Positions 24,067 through 31,953 of a DNA stretch of 44,303 nucleotides are shown here, one piece after another. This DNA is from an uncultured Blautia sp. (GTDB taxonomy: Bacteria > Bacillota > Clostridia > Lachnospirales > Lachnospiraceae). The notes under the pieces were generated by a model. It was given only the letters and a program-made list of their open reading frames with translations. It was not told the DNA's origin and did not search any database. The DNA lies in assembly GCA_900765525.1 (NCBI GenBank), contig CAAFRY010000038.1:1-44303 (forward strand). The letters are read 5' to 3'. The position numbers were made by a program, and so were the translations under genes. Every line of letters starts with the position of its first letter. Within the stretch, counting starts at the first letter, position 1.

Positions 24067-24906
24067 ATGAAAGTTGGGGTTATGGGCGCCGGAACTATGG
24101 GGACAGGGATTGCCCAGGTGTTTGCCCAGAGCGGAATTCATAAGGTGCTGCTATGTGATTTAAATTTGGAATTAGCCCGGAAAGGGAAAGATAAAATTGC
24201 CCGGAATCTGAAGGACAGAGTAGAAAAGGGAAAGATAAAGAGAGAAGAAGCCATGGAAATTCTTTCTGCTATTTCAGTAGGGGTGGCAGAAGACTGTACA
24301 GACTGTAATCTCATTATTGAGGCCGCAGTAGAAAATATGGAAATCAAGCGCAGTACCTTCCAAAAACTGCAGAGTATTTGTTCCGGGGATTGTATCTTTG
24401 CCACCAATACCTCTTCCCTATCGGTAACGGAAATTGGCGCCGGAATTAACAGGACGGTTGTAGGCCTGCATTTTTTCAACCCGGCGCCGGTTATGAAGCT
24501 AGTGGAAATTATTCCGGCTTTAGATACCCCTTCCCAGACCATAGCAGAGCTAAAAAAAATAGTGGAAACCATAGGAAAGGTTCCGGTTCAAATAGAAGAA
24601 TCTCCCGGCTTTGCAGTAAACAGAATCTTGATTCCTATGATAAATGAGGCTGTGGGTATCTTAGCAGAAGGGGCTGCGAAAGCGGAGGACATTGATACAG
24701 CCATGAAATTAGGGGCCAATCATCCCATGGGACCTTTAGAATTGGGGGATTTGATTGGACTGGATATTGTTTTGGACATTATGGAAGTGCTTCAGAAAGA
24801 GACAGGAGATTCCAAATACCGTCCCCATCCCTATCTGAGAAAAATGGTAAGAGGGAAAAAATTAGGGAGGAAGACAGGGGAAGGGTTTTATATCTATGAA
24901 AAATAA
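24067..24906 (+). CDS. hbd: 3-hydroxybutyryl-CoA dehydrogenase
   Basis: 279 residues. The NAD(P)-binding motif GAGTMGTGIAQVFA lies at about 7-20. The catalytic region has NTSSLSVTEI, HFFNPAPVMKLVEI (catalytic His) and ESPGFAVNRIL. The C-terminal domain has GANHPMGPLELGDLIGLD. It interconverts 3-hydroxybutyryl-CoA and acetoacetyl-CoA. Given the missing butyryl-CoA steps, the oxidative direction toward acetoacetyl-CoA and then acetyl-CoA is inferred. GGAGGGAAAGGG is found upstream of the ATG. It is the last gene of the long cluster and is followed by two hairpins. Confidence 0.94.
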   Translation: MKVGVMGAGTMGTGIAQVFAQSGIHKVLLCDLNLELARKGKDKIARNLKDRVEKGKIKREEAMEILSAISVGVAEDCTDCNLIIEAAVENMEIKRSTFQKLQSICSGDCIFATNTSSLSVTEIGAGINRTVVGLHFFNPAPVMKLVEIIPALDTPSQTIAELKKIVETIGKVPVQIEESPGFAVNRILIPMINEAVGILAEGAAKAEDIDTAMKLGANHPMGPLELGDLIGLDIVLDIMEVLQKETGDSKYRPHPYLRKMVRGKKLGRKTGEGFYIYEK

Positions 24907-24913
24907 GAGGATA

Positions 24914-24953
24914 CTCTCTCTGCATGAGGGCGTGTGTTCTTGCGCAGAGAGGT
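24914..24953 (+). terminator. First hairpin after the cluster
   Basis: The 8-bp stem CTCTCTGC (24916-24923) pairs with GCAGAGAG (24944-24951), and adjoining bases can add G-U pairs. No T-run follows. It probably works together with the next hairpin in ending transcription or protecting the 3' end. Confidence 0.45.
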
Positions 24954-24962
24954 AAGTATGCT

Positions 24963-25010
24963 TATGCAGAAATTTCCCAAGGATATAGAGGGAGAATTTC
25001 TGCATATTTT
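24963..25010 (+). terminator. Rho-independent terminator of the 20-kb cluster
   Basis: TATGCAGAAATT (24963-24974) pairs with AATTTCTGCATA (24995-25006), with an extra TCCC/GGGA pairing inside, and TTTT follows (25007-25010). It sits about 60 bases after the HBD stop. Confidence 0.78.
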
Positions 25011-25036
25011 ATATCAATTCTTTAATGAGTAAGTGT

Positions 25037-25061
25037 GCTTATTTTGCACAAAGAAATAAGC
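25037..25061. promoter_or_regulatory. Palindrome 1, likely ROK repressor operator
   Basis: GCTTATTT (25037-25044), a 9-base centre and AAATAAGC (25054-25061) form a perfect 8-bp inverted repeat. It lies about 100 bases upstream of the -35 of the following promoter. Confidence 0.55.
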
Positions 25062-25160
25062 TTATCCTTCATTCTTTTCCTGCAAAAAGAAAAACTGCAT
25101 AAAACTAAGATTTGAATTCTGGAAAACTTGCCTAAATTTTTGCTGGAAAACTAAAATAAA

Positions 25161-25189
25161 TTGACAATCTTTCCTGTTTTATATATACT
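25161..25189 (+). promoter_or_regulatory. Strong sigma-70 type promoter for the ROK operon
   Basis: TTGACA (25161-25166) and TATACT (25184-25189) are 17 bases apart, which is close to full consensus. Transcription should start near 25196, giving a leader of about 130 bases before the ROK gene. Palindrome 2 overlaps the -10 end and start site, consistent with repression. Confidence 0.8.
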
Positions 25190-25210
25190 TAATTTGAATT
25201 AAAAAATAAG
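25188..25210. promoter_or_regulatory. Palindrome 2, overlaps the transcription start
   Basis: CTTAATT (25188-25194), a 9-base centre and AAATAAG (25204-25210) match the palindrome 1 pattern with one mismatch in the left arm. The position over the predicted start site would block transcription if bound. Confidence 0.5.
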
Positions 25211-25293
25211 TTTATGGCCGTAAGCTTAATTCACTAAGGTTTTTTGGCAAAATCTATGGTAGGTTATTGAAAAATAGGAAAATCATGGGTATA

Positions 25294-25316
25294 CTTATTT
25301 CGATATTAAAAATAAA
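25294..25316. promoter_or_regulatory. Palindrome 3, just upstream of the ROK start codon
   Basis: CTTATTT (25294-25300), a 9-base centre and AAATAAA (25310-25316) have the same core arms and spacing as palindrome 1. It lies 12 bases before the ATG and overlaps the region next to the ribosome binding site. Confidence 0.5.
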
Positions 25317-25328
25317 TAGGTGGTAAAT

Positions 25329-26381
25329 ATGGCTAAAAAATCTTTGAAAGATGTAAAATTAAATAATGTTGCTCAGGTAATGGGGTGTGTCATGGATTGG
25401 GAACCGGTTTCCAGAATCGAGATTTCTGAGAGAAGCGGTCTCGCTCCAAGTACAGTGAGCCAGGCAATTTCATTGCTGATGAAAAAAGGAGTGGTTGAGG
25501 AAACAAAAGAAGGAGAATCTACAGGGGGAAGAAAACCTATTTTACTGCGGATAAAGCCGGATTATGGGTGTGTGGTCACCCTGGCTGTGAAACGAGACGG
25601 TGTAATTGCCAGTGTATATGATTTATGCGGACAGCTTCTGCAGACAAAGGAACTGGCCAGTAAGATGCTTGCCGGTAACCGGCTTCTGGATGTTCTCTGC
25701 AGATATGTAAAGAGTATCCAGAAGGGGGAAGAAGGCATTCCAGCCAGAATCACAGGGGTGGGGCTGCTTTGCCAGGATGATATTCCGGAATATGATTTGA
25801 TGACAGAATTCACAACATCTTTGTCCTCAGACGTACTCCGTATGGAGACTGCATTGGCGGCCAGCTGTGATGTCCGGGTGAAAAAGGAGCTTTTAAACCG
25901 TTATAGTTTAGACTATTATTTAAGGACTGTGGATGCAGAGTATAAGAATTATGCATACATAAATCTGGGAGAGAGGATTACAGCCAGCTTTGTTTTAAAT
26001 AAGACCTTGGTGAAAAGCGCAGATGATACGGTTTTCGACATAAGCTCGGCTGTGCTTACAGGGAACTATGCGGGAGCAGAAAGCGGGGCTTCCAGAAGCA
26101 TTATGCTGGCTCAGGAGCTTGCCCTGAAAAAGCTTTCCCCTGAGATATTATCAGAAAAGCTTTCGCAGGTAATTAAAAGTGCGCTGCTGTTTTTCCCTGT
26201 CCGTGATGTATTCATCGGAGGGCAGGCGGAACACTTAGATAAGATAGTGGAAATGGTGGCGCAGAAGTTTCCTTTAAACCCGGTTATCAGAAAGCTGGGA
26301 GCAGAAAGGAAAGATATTGGAGGGGTGTTTGCACATCAGATTTGGATGGAAAACTATAAATATCTGGTAGAGACCTTTTAA
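25329..26381 (+). CDS. ROK-family (NagC/XylR-type) transcriptional repressor
   Basis: 350 residues. A winged helix-turn-helix lies at about 10-75 (ISERSGLAPSTVSQAISLLM, then GRKPILLRI). The rest is a degenerate ROK domain: the phosphate-binding DxGGT motif and the CxCGxxGCxE zinc motif of sugar kinases are both absent, so it should bind an effector and not phosphorylate it. Start at 25329 follows AGGTGG; a GTG at 25320 is in frame but less good. It heads an operon with a transporter, a HyuA homologue and others, and three matching palindromes in its leader suggest autoregulation. The effector is not readable from sequence; the downstream genes point to an organic acid or amide-type compound rather than a simple hexose. 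Confidence 0.85.
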   Translation: MAKKSLKDVKLNNVAQVMGCVMDWEPVSRIEISERSGLAPSTVSQAISLLMKKGVVEETKEGESTGGRKPILLRIKPDYGCVVTLAVKRDGVIASVYDLCGQLLQTKELASKMLAGNRLLDVLCRYVKSIQKGEEGIPARITGVGLLCQDDIPEYDLMTEFTTSLSSDVLRMETALAASCDVRVKKELLNRYSLDYYLRTVDAEYKNYAYINLGERITASFVLNKTLVKSADDTVFDISSAVLTGNYAGAESGASRSIMLAQELALKKLSPEILSEKLSQVIKSALLFFPVRDVFIGGQAEHLDKIVEMVAQKFPLNPVIRKLGAERKDIGGVFAHQIWMENYKYLVETF

Positions 26382-26457
26382 AAAAAGGACATATATGTTT
26401 TCCTAAAGTATGAGGCAGACATCGGTATTGGCAAAAAACAATGAGAGGTGGACATAT

Positions 26458-27768
26458 ATGATACAAGGTATACTGATTTTACTGTTTATGTTGGTTGTAA
26501 TGGGACTTATGGTTACCAGAAAAATGCCTACAGTGCTGGCACTTTTTGTCCTGGCAGTGGGAATCTGTGTGATTGGCGGCGTGCCGGTGATTGCCACAGA
26601 TGCAGAGGGAAATGCCGCAGGCTTTTTACAGACTGTGATACAGGCGGGAGCCCTGAAATTAGGAGATGCCATTATGGTTGCTGTTTTTGCTGGATGGCTG
26701 GGCATGGTGATGGAAAAAACCAAAATCAGCGAAACCATGATAAAGAAAGGGGCAGAATTAGGGGGAGATAAGACTCTGATAGTTACCCTGGTACTGTTTG
26801 TTGTGGCCTCCCTGCTTTTCACCACGGTAAATGGACTGGGCACGGTAATCATGATAGGTACCATTGTGATTCCTATTTTGGTATCTGTAGGCGCAGACAA
26901 GTTTACTGCTACGGCTGTTATGCTGTTTGCCTACTGCGTGGGCAATAATGCAAACCTGTCTAACGTAAATTCCATAGCAGCAGTTATCGGAGCAGATTTT
27001 GACGATGTATTTAAAATCTTAGCTATCTGTGCAGTAGCTGCTTTTGTTTCCGGAGTTATTTTCTGTGTAATCAGATATCGGAAAACAGGAAAGAAATATG
27101 CTTTTTCCGCTCCGGTGGAAGCGGAGGAAGAAGAATTATACCAATTAAAAGGGGTGACGGGAGCCCTGGCCATGGTAACGCCTCTGATTCCGCTGGTCCT
27201 TGTTATTGGATTTAAGTTTCCTTTGATTTCTGCTTTTATGGTTTCAATTATATGGGCCTGTGTATTTACCAGTATTAAGGCAGGATGGAAAAGAACCATG
27301 AATATGCTGACCAAAACACTGTTTGACGGATTTTCGGCTACGGCTCCATCGGCTACCCTGATGATTGGAATCGGTATGCTGCTGCTGGCCATTAACCAGC
27401 CTTCAGTTACAGAATCTCTGTCTCCTTTGATGCGGGTGATTACACCCAGTTCAACCTTAACCTTTGTTTTATTCTTTGCTGTTTTGGCGCCTCTTTGCCT
27501 GTACAGGGGGCCTCTGAACCTGTGGGGATTAGGCGCAGGGATTGCTGCTTTAATGGTAAGCTTAAATGTACTTCCTATTAACGTGATAATGGGCGGCTTC
27601 TGTGCGGTCTCTACCATGCAGCTTCTTTGCTGTCCCACCAATACGCATAACGTGTGGGTATGCAGCTATACAGGAGAGGAAGTAACTTCTGTGACAAAAA
27701 GGCTTTTACCCTGGATATGGCCTGTTGTGATTTTGGGTATTCTTGTTACAGTGGTTCTTTATATGTAA
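26458..27768 (+). CDS. Ion-transporter superfamily carboxylate transporter (CitMHS/GntP-like)
   Basis: 436 residues and strongly hydrophobic throughout, with about 10-12 membrane helices and a short charged loop near residues 220-235 (APVEAEEEELYQLKG). It begins IQGILILLFMLVVMGLMVTR, with no cleavable signal. Small-residue motifs such as FAYCVGNNANLSNVNSI and TVNGLGTVIMIGTIV in the middle look like the re-entrant substrate regions of ion-transporter superfamily carriers. The exact family and substrate are uncertain. ATG at 26458 follows GAGAGGTGG; the longer in-frame start at 26410 has no such site. It lies between the ROK repressor and the hydantoinase A gene, so it probably imports the compound processed by this operon. 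Confidence 0.75.
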   Translation: MIQGILILLFMLVVMGLMVTRKMPTVLALFVLAVGICVIGGVPVIATDAEGNAAGFLQTVIQAGALKLGDAIMVAVFAGWLGMVMEKTKISETMIKKGAELGGDKTLIVTLVLFVVASLLFTTVNGLGTVIMIGTIVIPILVSVGADKFTATAVMLFAYCVGNNANLSNVNSIAAVIGADFDDVFKILAICAVAAFVSGVIFCVIRYRKTGKKYAFSAPVEAEEEELYQLKGVTGALAMVTPLIPLVLVIGFKFPLISAFMVSIIWACVFTSIKAGWKRTMNMLTKTLFDGFSATAPSATLMIGIGMLLLAINQPSVTESLSPLMRVITPSSTLTFVLFFAVLAPLCLYRGPLNLWGLGAGIAALMVSLNVLPINVIMGGFCAVSTMQLLCCPTNTHNVWVCSYTGEEVTSVTKRLLPWIWPVVILGILVTVVLYM

Positions 27769-27804
27769 ATCCAGCGGATGACAGAATAGAAAAGGCAGGA
27801 AAGT

Positions 27805-29955
27805 ATGATGAAGGTTAGAATAGGTATAGACGTAGGCGGAACTTTTACTGATGCAGCCTTGATTGATAATGATACCTTTGAGCTAATCAGTACGGCAAAG
27901 GTTCCCACTACACATAAGGCAAAAACCGGAGTTGCAGAAGGTATTATCCAGGTTTTACAGGATATTATGGAAAAAAATTCTGTAAAGCCGGAGGATGTGG
28001 TTTTTATTTCCCACGGTACCACCCAGGCCACCAACGCCCTTTTGGAAGGGGATGTGGTGAAGGTAGGTATCCTTACCATGGGAAAAGGACTGGAAGGCAC
28101 AAAGTCCAAAAGCGACACCACTATGGGGGATATTCCTCTGACAGAAACAAAAGCTCTTCATTCAGAAAATGCTTTTGTGGAAACAGATACAAAATCTTTT
28201 GTAGAAGATATAAAAAAGCAGATAGATGTATTAGCAGAAAAAGAGTGCAAGGCAATTGTAGGAGCCGAGGCTTTTAGTGTAGACCATCCGGAAAATGAAG
28301 GAAAAGTGTTGGAATTATGCGGGAAGGCCGGGATAGCGGCCACTGCTACTAATGAAATTTCCAAGCTGTACGGGCTGAAGGTCCGGACAAGGACAGCGGT
28401 TGTCAATGCCAGCATTATGCCCAAGATGTTAGAAGCCGCAAATATGACAGAGAAGAGTATTAAGAAAGCGGGAATCAAAACTCCTTTGATGGTCATGCGG
28501 TGCGACGGAGGCGTTATGACGGTTGACGAGGTGAGGAAAAGGCCCATACTGACCATTCTTTCCGGGCCGGCAGCAGGTGTGGCCGGAGCCTTGATGTATG
28601 AGAAGCTTACCAACGGCATCTTTTTGGAGGTAGGGGGAACCAGCACGGATATTTCCTGTGTAAAGGATGGAAAGGTAATGGTGAAATACGCCGAGGTAGG
28701 CGGACATAAGACCTACCTTACATCTCTGGATGTGCGTACCGTGGGAATCGGCGGCGGCAGTATGATAAGACTGGAAAAGGGGAAGCTGGCAGATGTAGGC
28801 CCCAGAAGCGTACATATAGCCGGACTGGACTATGAAGTATATACGGAGGACTCCCAGATAGAGGAGCCGGTGCTTACGACAATCCGGCCTATGCCCAATG
28901 ACCCGGAATATGCATGTGTGAAATGCAAAAACGGCAGGATGTTTGCCTTGTCTCTGGCGGGAGCTGCCAATGTGGCAGGTTATGTAAAAGAAGAGGACTA
29001 TGCCTACGGAAATAAAAAGGCTGCAGTAAAAGCCTGGAAAGCTCTGGCTGATACTATGGGCATGACTCCGGAGGAGGCGGCAAAGGAAGCTCTGCGGCTG
29101 TCTGCGGTAAAGAATGCCAAGGTTGTCCAGTCTCTGCTGGAGGATTACGGTATGGATAAAAGAAACACTGTGTTAGTAGGCGGAGGCGGCGGTGCTGCGG
29201 CAGTGGTTCCTCATTTGGCGGAAACTATGGAGGTAAAATGCAAGAACGCTAAGAACGGTTCTGTTATATCAACTATAGGTGTGGCCTTGGCTATGATTCG
29301 TGATACTGTAGAGAGAACCATTGCCAATCCTACAGAAAAGGATATACTGGCTGTCCGCAGAGAGGCAGAGGAAAGGGCTGTGAAATCGGGAGCCGCTCCG
29401 GAAACCGTTGAGGTTTCTGTGGAAGTAGATACCACGAAAAATATGGTCCGGGCCATAGCTATAGGCACCACGGAGCTTCGCTCCAAGGATTTGACGAAAC
29501 GAAAGCTTACCCAGGAAGAAATCAAAAAGAAAGTAGCAGAAAACTGGGGGGTTTCTGAGGAAATCCTTTATACAGCCGCAGAAAACGGTATGATGTATGC
29601 CATGCAGTATAAGCTGGAAAAGAAACGTTTCTTCGGTCTTTCCAGGAAGATAACCAAGCCCACCTCTGTGGTGGATGAAGAAGGGGTTATCCGTCTGCAG
29701 AAGCAGGACGGAAAAATCCACAGGTGTACCGGAGACGGATGGGAAAAGGCTCTGAGCAGGGCTGTAGAGGAAATGACAGAGTATAATGACGGGGGTAAAA
29801 CCCTGCCTAATACCTACATTATTTACGGGAAAAGAATCATTGACCTGTCCGGTATGATTGACGAGGAGCATTTAAAATCTTTGGCAAAGGTAGAGCTGTC
29901 TTTGGCCAGACCAGAGGATAAATTATTTATCTTGTGTTCTGCAAGAACAGATTAA
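27805..29955 (+). CDS. Hydantoinase/oxoprolinase family protein, subunit A-like
   Basis: 716 residues. The N-terminal ASKHA nucleotide-binding motif GIDVGGTFTD (7-16), HGTTQATNALLEG, GPAAGVAGA and LEVGGTSTDIS are typical of HyuA/HydA and acetone-carboxylase-beta-like proteins. A C-terminal extension carries a hydrophilic region ending near SARTD. Family members use ATP to open a cyclic amide (5-oxoproline, N-methylhydantoin) or to activate a ketone, and normally need a HyuB partner. No HyuB gene is present here. ATG at 27805 (27808 next) follows GCAGGAAAG. The neighbours (transporter, FAD oxidoreductase) suggest catabolism of a small nitrogen- or oxygen-containing compound. Confidence 0.88.
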   Translation: MMKVRIGIDVGGTFTDAALIDNDTFELISTAKVPTTHKAKTGVAEGIIQVLQDIMEKNSVKPEDVVFISHGTTQATNALLEGDVVKVGILTMGKGLEGTKSKSDTTMGDIPLTETKALHSENAFVETDTKSFVEDIKKQIDVLAEKECKAIVGAEAFSVDHPENEGKVLELCGKAGIAATATNEISKLYGLKVRTRTAVVNASIMPKMLEAANMTEKSIKKAGIKTPLMVMRCDGGVMTVDEVRKRPILTILSGPAAGVAGALMYEKLTNGIFLEVGGTSTDISCVKDGKVMVKYAEVGGHKTYLTSLDVRTVGIGGGSMIRLEKGKLADVGPRSVHIAGLDYEVYTEDSQIEEPVLTTIRPMPNDPEYACVKCKNGRMFALSLAGAANVAGYVKEEDYAYGNKKAAVKAWKALADTMGMTPEEAAKEALRLSAVKNAKVVQSLLEDYGMDKRNTVLVGGGGGAAAVVPHLAETMEVKCKNAKNGSVISTIGVALAMIRDTVERTIANPTEKDILAVRREAEERAVKSGAAPETVEVSVEVDTTKNMVRAIAIGTTELRSKDLTKRKLTQEEIKKKVAENWGVSEEILYTAAENGMMYAMQYKLEKKRFFGLSRKITKPTSVVDEEGVIRLQKQDGKIHRCTGDGWEKALSRAVEEMTEYNDGGKTLPNTYIIYGKRIIDLSGMIDEEHLKSLAKVELSLARPEDKLFILCSARTD

Positions 29956-29977
29956 GAGATGTAATTGAGGGATGTTT

Positions 29978-30532
29978 ATGAATAGATTTCCGTTTCCTGA
30001 CAGAGAGAACAGCATGCAGGAGCTGCTTTCTGATTATGTATTTCCCAAAATAGAAAAAGATAAAATACAGGAAATGTTTGATACGGCATGGTCTATAGGA
30101 GAACAAGCGGCAGATGTATTTATCGGCCAATGGGGGCAGGAGGCCCCATTGTCGATGAGAGAGGTTCTGCAGCGCAGCGGGGTGAAAATCATAGAGAAAG
30201 ATATAGACTATGTGGTAGGAAAGAGAAGGTATTTCTGTGAGTTTTTCTCCGGAACAAATGTTTTGAAAATATATGAAAAATCAGTGGATAAATGGCGGCT
30301 GGAAAATGGTTTTTCTTCCTATGAAGAGGGCCTTGAGGTTCTTTTATTTCATGAATACTTTCACTACCTGGAGTGGAACAGTCTGGGAATGACTTCCCGA
30401 AAGTTTCAGGTTCCGATTTTAAAGATAGGAAAATGGAAAATCGGGAAAACGGGAATCCCCTCCCTCAGCGAAATAGGGGCAAATGCTTTTGCCAATAAAT
30501 GCTTCCTGCAGTTTATGCAGCCGGGTGTTTAA
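29978..30532 (+). CDS. ImmA/IrrE-like putative metallopeptidase-fold protein
   Basis: 184 residues, no signal peptide. A zinc motif HEYFH (His125, Glu126, His129) lies in VLLFHEYFHYLEW, and SEIGANAFANK (Glu165) fits the downstream E..AN.FA motif of ImmA/IrrE (DUF955) proteins. Such domains usually belong to phage or stress regulators. Here the gene sits in an apparent metabolic operon, 22 bases after hydantoinase A. Start at 29978 is preferred because GAGGGATG precedes it at the right distance; the ATG at 29972 is in frame. Activity is unproven; it could also be a maturation protease or a non-proteolytic metal-binding protein. Confidence 0.7.
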   Translation: MNRFPFPDRENSMQELLSDYVFPKIEKDKIQEMFDTAWSIGEQAADVFIGQWGQEAPLSMREVLQRSGVKIIEKDIDYVVGKRRYFCEFFSGTNVLKIYEKSVDKWRLENGFSSYEEGLEVLLFHEYFHYLEWNSLGMTSRKFQVPILKIGKWKIGKTGIPSLSEIGANAFANKCFLQFMQPGV

Positions 30533-30551
30533 AGTAAAAAAGGAGAATGGT

Positions 30552-31922
30552 ATGGAGTACAGAAAAAATATAAATAGAGTTCTGCGTACGCAGGTTCTGG
30601 TAATCGGCGGAGGAGCCGCCGGATTTGGGGCGGCCGTAGCTTCAGCCAGAAATGGTGCTGACACCTTATTGATTGAGAAATCAGAAATGCTGGGCGGAAT
30701 GGCCACTGCCGGATTAGTGGGGCCTTTTATGACTTGCTATGACGATGACGGCCAGGAGCAGATTGTAAAAGGGATTTTTGATGAATTGTGCCGGAGAACA
30801 GAGGAGAAACAGGGAGCCATTCATCCCTCTAAGGTGGAGGGAATGACTACTTACAGCTCTTATTACATCAGAAGCCACCGGCATGTCACCCCCTTCCTCT
30901 CTGAAATCCTGGAGATTGTCATGGAGGATATGGTAAAAGAGGCAGGGGTAAAGCTTTTATACAATGTTCAGCTCTGCGATGTGATGACAGAAGAAGGCAG
31001 GATTACAGGAGTGCTGGTCTCTATGAAGGAAGGGCTTGCCGTAATCCAGGCGGATACATATATTGACTGCACAGGTGATGCTGACGTGGCTTATTATGCA
31101 GGAGAAGAATGTGTAATGGGCGATGAAAGGGACAACGTGATGCAGCCGGCTTCTCTTTTCTTTGAAGTAGGAAATATAGACAGAGATAAGTTTGTAGGCG
31201 CCTTGGAGGAGAAGAAGAAAGAAGGCAGATTGGGAATTCCGGGGGAAAACTGCTGGTCCTGGTACATTCAGGAGGCCAGGGAAAATGGTGACTGGACCAT
31301 TGACCGGAAGGAAATCGGAAACTATGAACAGCCTGTGGAAGGCCGCTGGAAAATAAACACAACACGAATGGCTCATATAGACGCCACCAACACAGAAGAT
31401 ATTACTAACGGAATTATGGAGGGAAGAAAACAGGTACAGCAGATTCTGGCTTTTATGAAAAAATATGTGCCGGGCTGTGAAAAGATTCAGCTTCTGCAGG
31501 TGGCTTCCACTCTGGGGGTAAGAGAGACGAGACATATTAAGGGACGCTATAAATTGACGGCACAGGATATACTGGAAAGAAAGCATTTTGAAGACGCCAT
31601 ATGTACCTTTGCTTACGCCATTGATATTCATAACTCAGAAGGCGGAGGCGCTACCTTCAAAGAGGTAAATAAGTATTACACTATCCCCTTCCGGTGTCTG
31701 GTGCCGGCGGATATTAAAAATCTGCTGGTAGCCGGCCGGTGTATCAGCGGCACCTCTGAAGCGGCAGCCAGCTATCGTGTAATACCTTGCTGCATTGCAA
31801 CAGGACAGGCAGCAGGCACTGCGGCGGCTATGGCCCTCCAGGAAGGCTGCATGGCGGGAGATGTAAATACAGAAAATTTGGTGCAGAGACTGAAAGAGCA
31901 GGATGTGGTGATTAAAGAGTAA
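30552..31922 (+). CDS. FAD-dependent oxidoreductase (FAD_oxidored family)
   Basis: 456 residues. The dinucleotide-binding motif VIGGGAAGFGAAVA (17-30) is near the N-terminus; the middle has DCTGDADVAYYAGEE, and near the end there are PADIKNLLVAGRCISG and the FAD motif PCCIATGQAAGTAAAMAL. These are typical of FAD_oxidored proteins related to succinate dehydrogenase and fumarate reductase flavoproteins. Substrates vary widely. ATG at 30552 follows AGGAG; the longer frame to 30483 overlaps the preceding gene. It is the last gene of the ROK operon, followed by a long hairpin. Confidence 0.87.
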   Translation: MEYRKNINRVLRTQVLVIGGGAAGFGAAVASARNGADTLLIEKSEMLGGMATAGLVGPFMTCYDDDGQEQIVKGIFDELCRRTEEKQGAIHPSKVEGMTTYSSYYIRSHRHVTPFLSEILEIVMEDMVKEAGVKLLYNVQLCDVMTEEGRITGVLVSMKEGLAVIQADTYIDCTGDADVAYYAGEECVMGDERDNVMQPASLFFEVGNIDRDKFVGALEEKKKEGRLGIPGENCWSWYIQEARENGDWTIDRKEIGNYEQPVEGRWKINTTRMAHIDATNTEDITNGIMEGRKQVQQILAFMKKYVPGCEKIQLLQVASTLGVRETRHIKGRYKLTAQDILERKHFEDAICTFAYAIDIHNSEGGGATFKEVNKYYTIPFRCLVPADIKNLLVAGRCISGTSEAAASYRVIPCCIATGQAAGTAAAMALQEGCMAGDVNTENLVQRLKEQDVVIKE

Positions 31923-31953
31923 GGGTGGTTTAAAAAATTATATTTAAAATACA

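Larger units (their letters stand above)
25011..25328. other. AT-rich regulatory region upstream of the ROK-type repressor
   Basis: No gene is seen in the 421-base gap 24907-25328. Its left part holds the terminators. This right part holds one strong promoter and three related palindromes with 9-base centres, listed separately. Confidence 0.7.

Noticed and set aside
20569..24906. Complete butyrate synthesis operon
   Set aside because: Butyryl-CoA dehydrogenase, EtfAB and terminal butyrate enzymes are missing, so only the acetoacetyl-CoA/crotonyl-CoA part is supported.
26931..27641. 236-residue open frame on the minus strand
   Set aside because: It lies opposite the transporter gene, is low in complexity typical of antisense of hydrophobic codons, and has no ribosome binding site.
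30957..31631. 224-residue open frame on the minus strand
   Set aside because: Antisense of the FAD oxidoreductase, which has clear motifs throughout; no start signal or recognisable domain.
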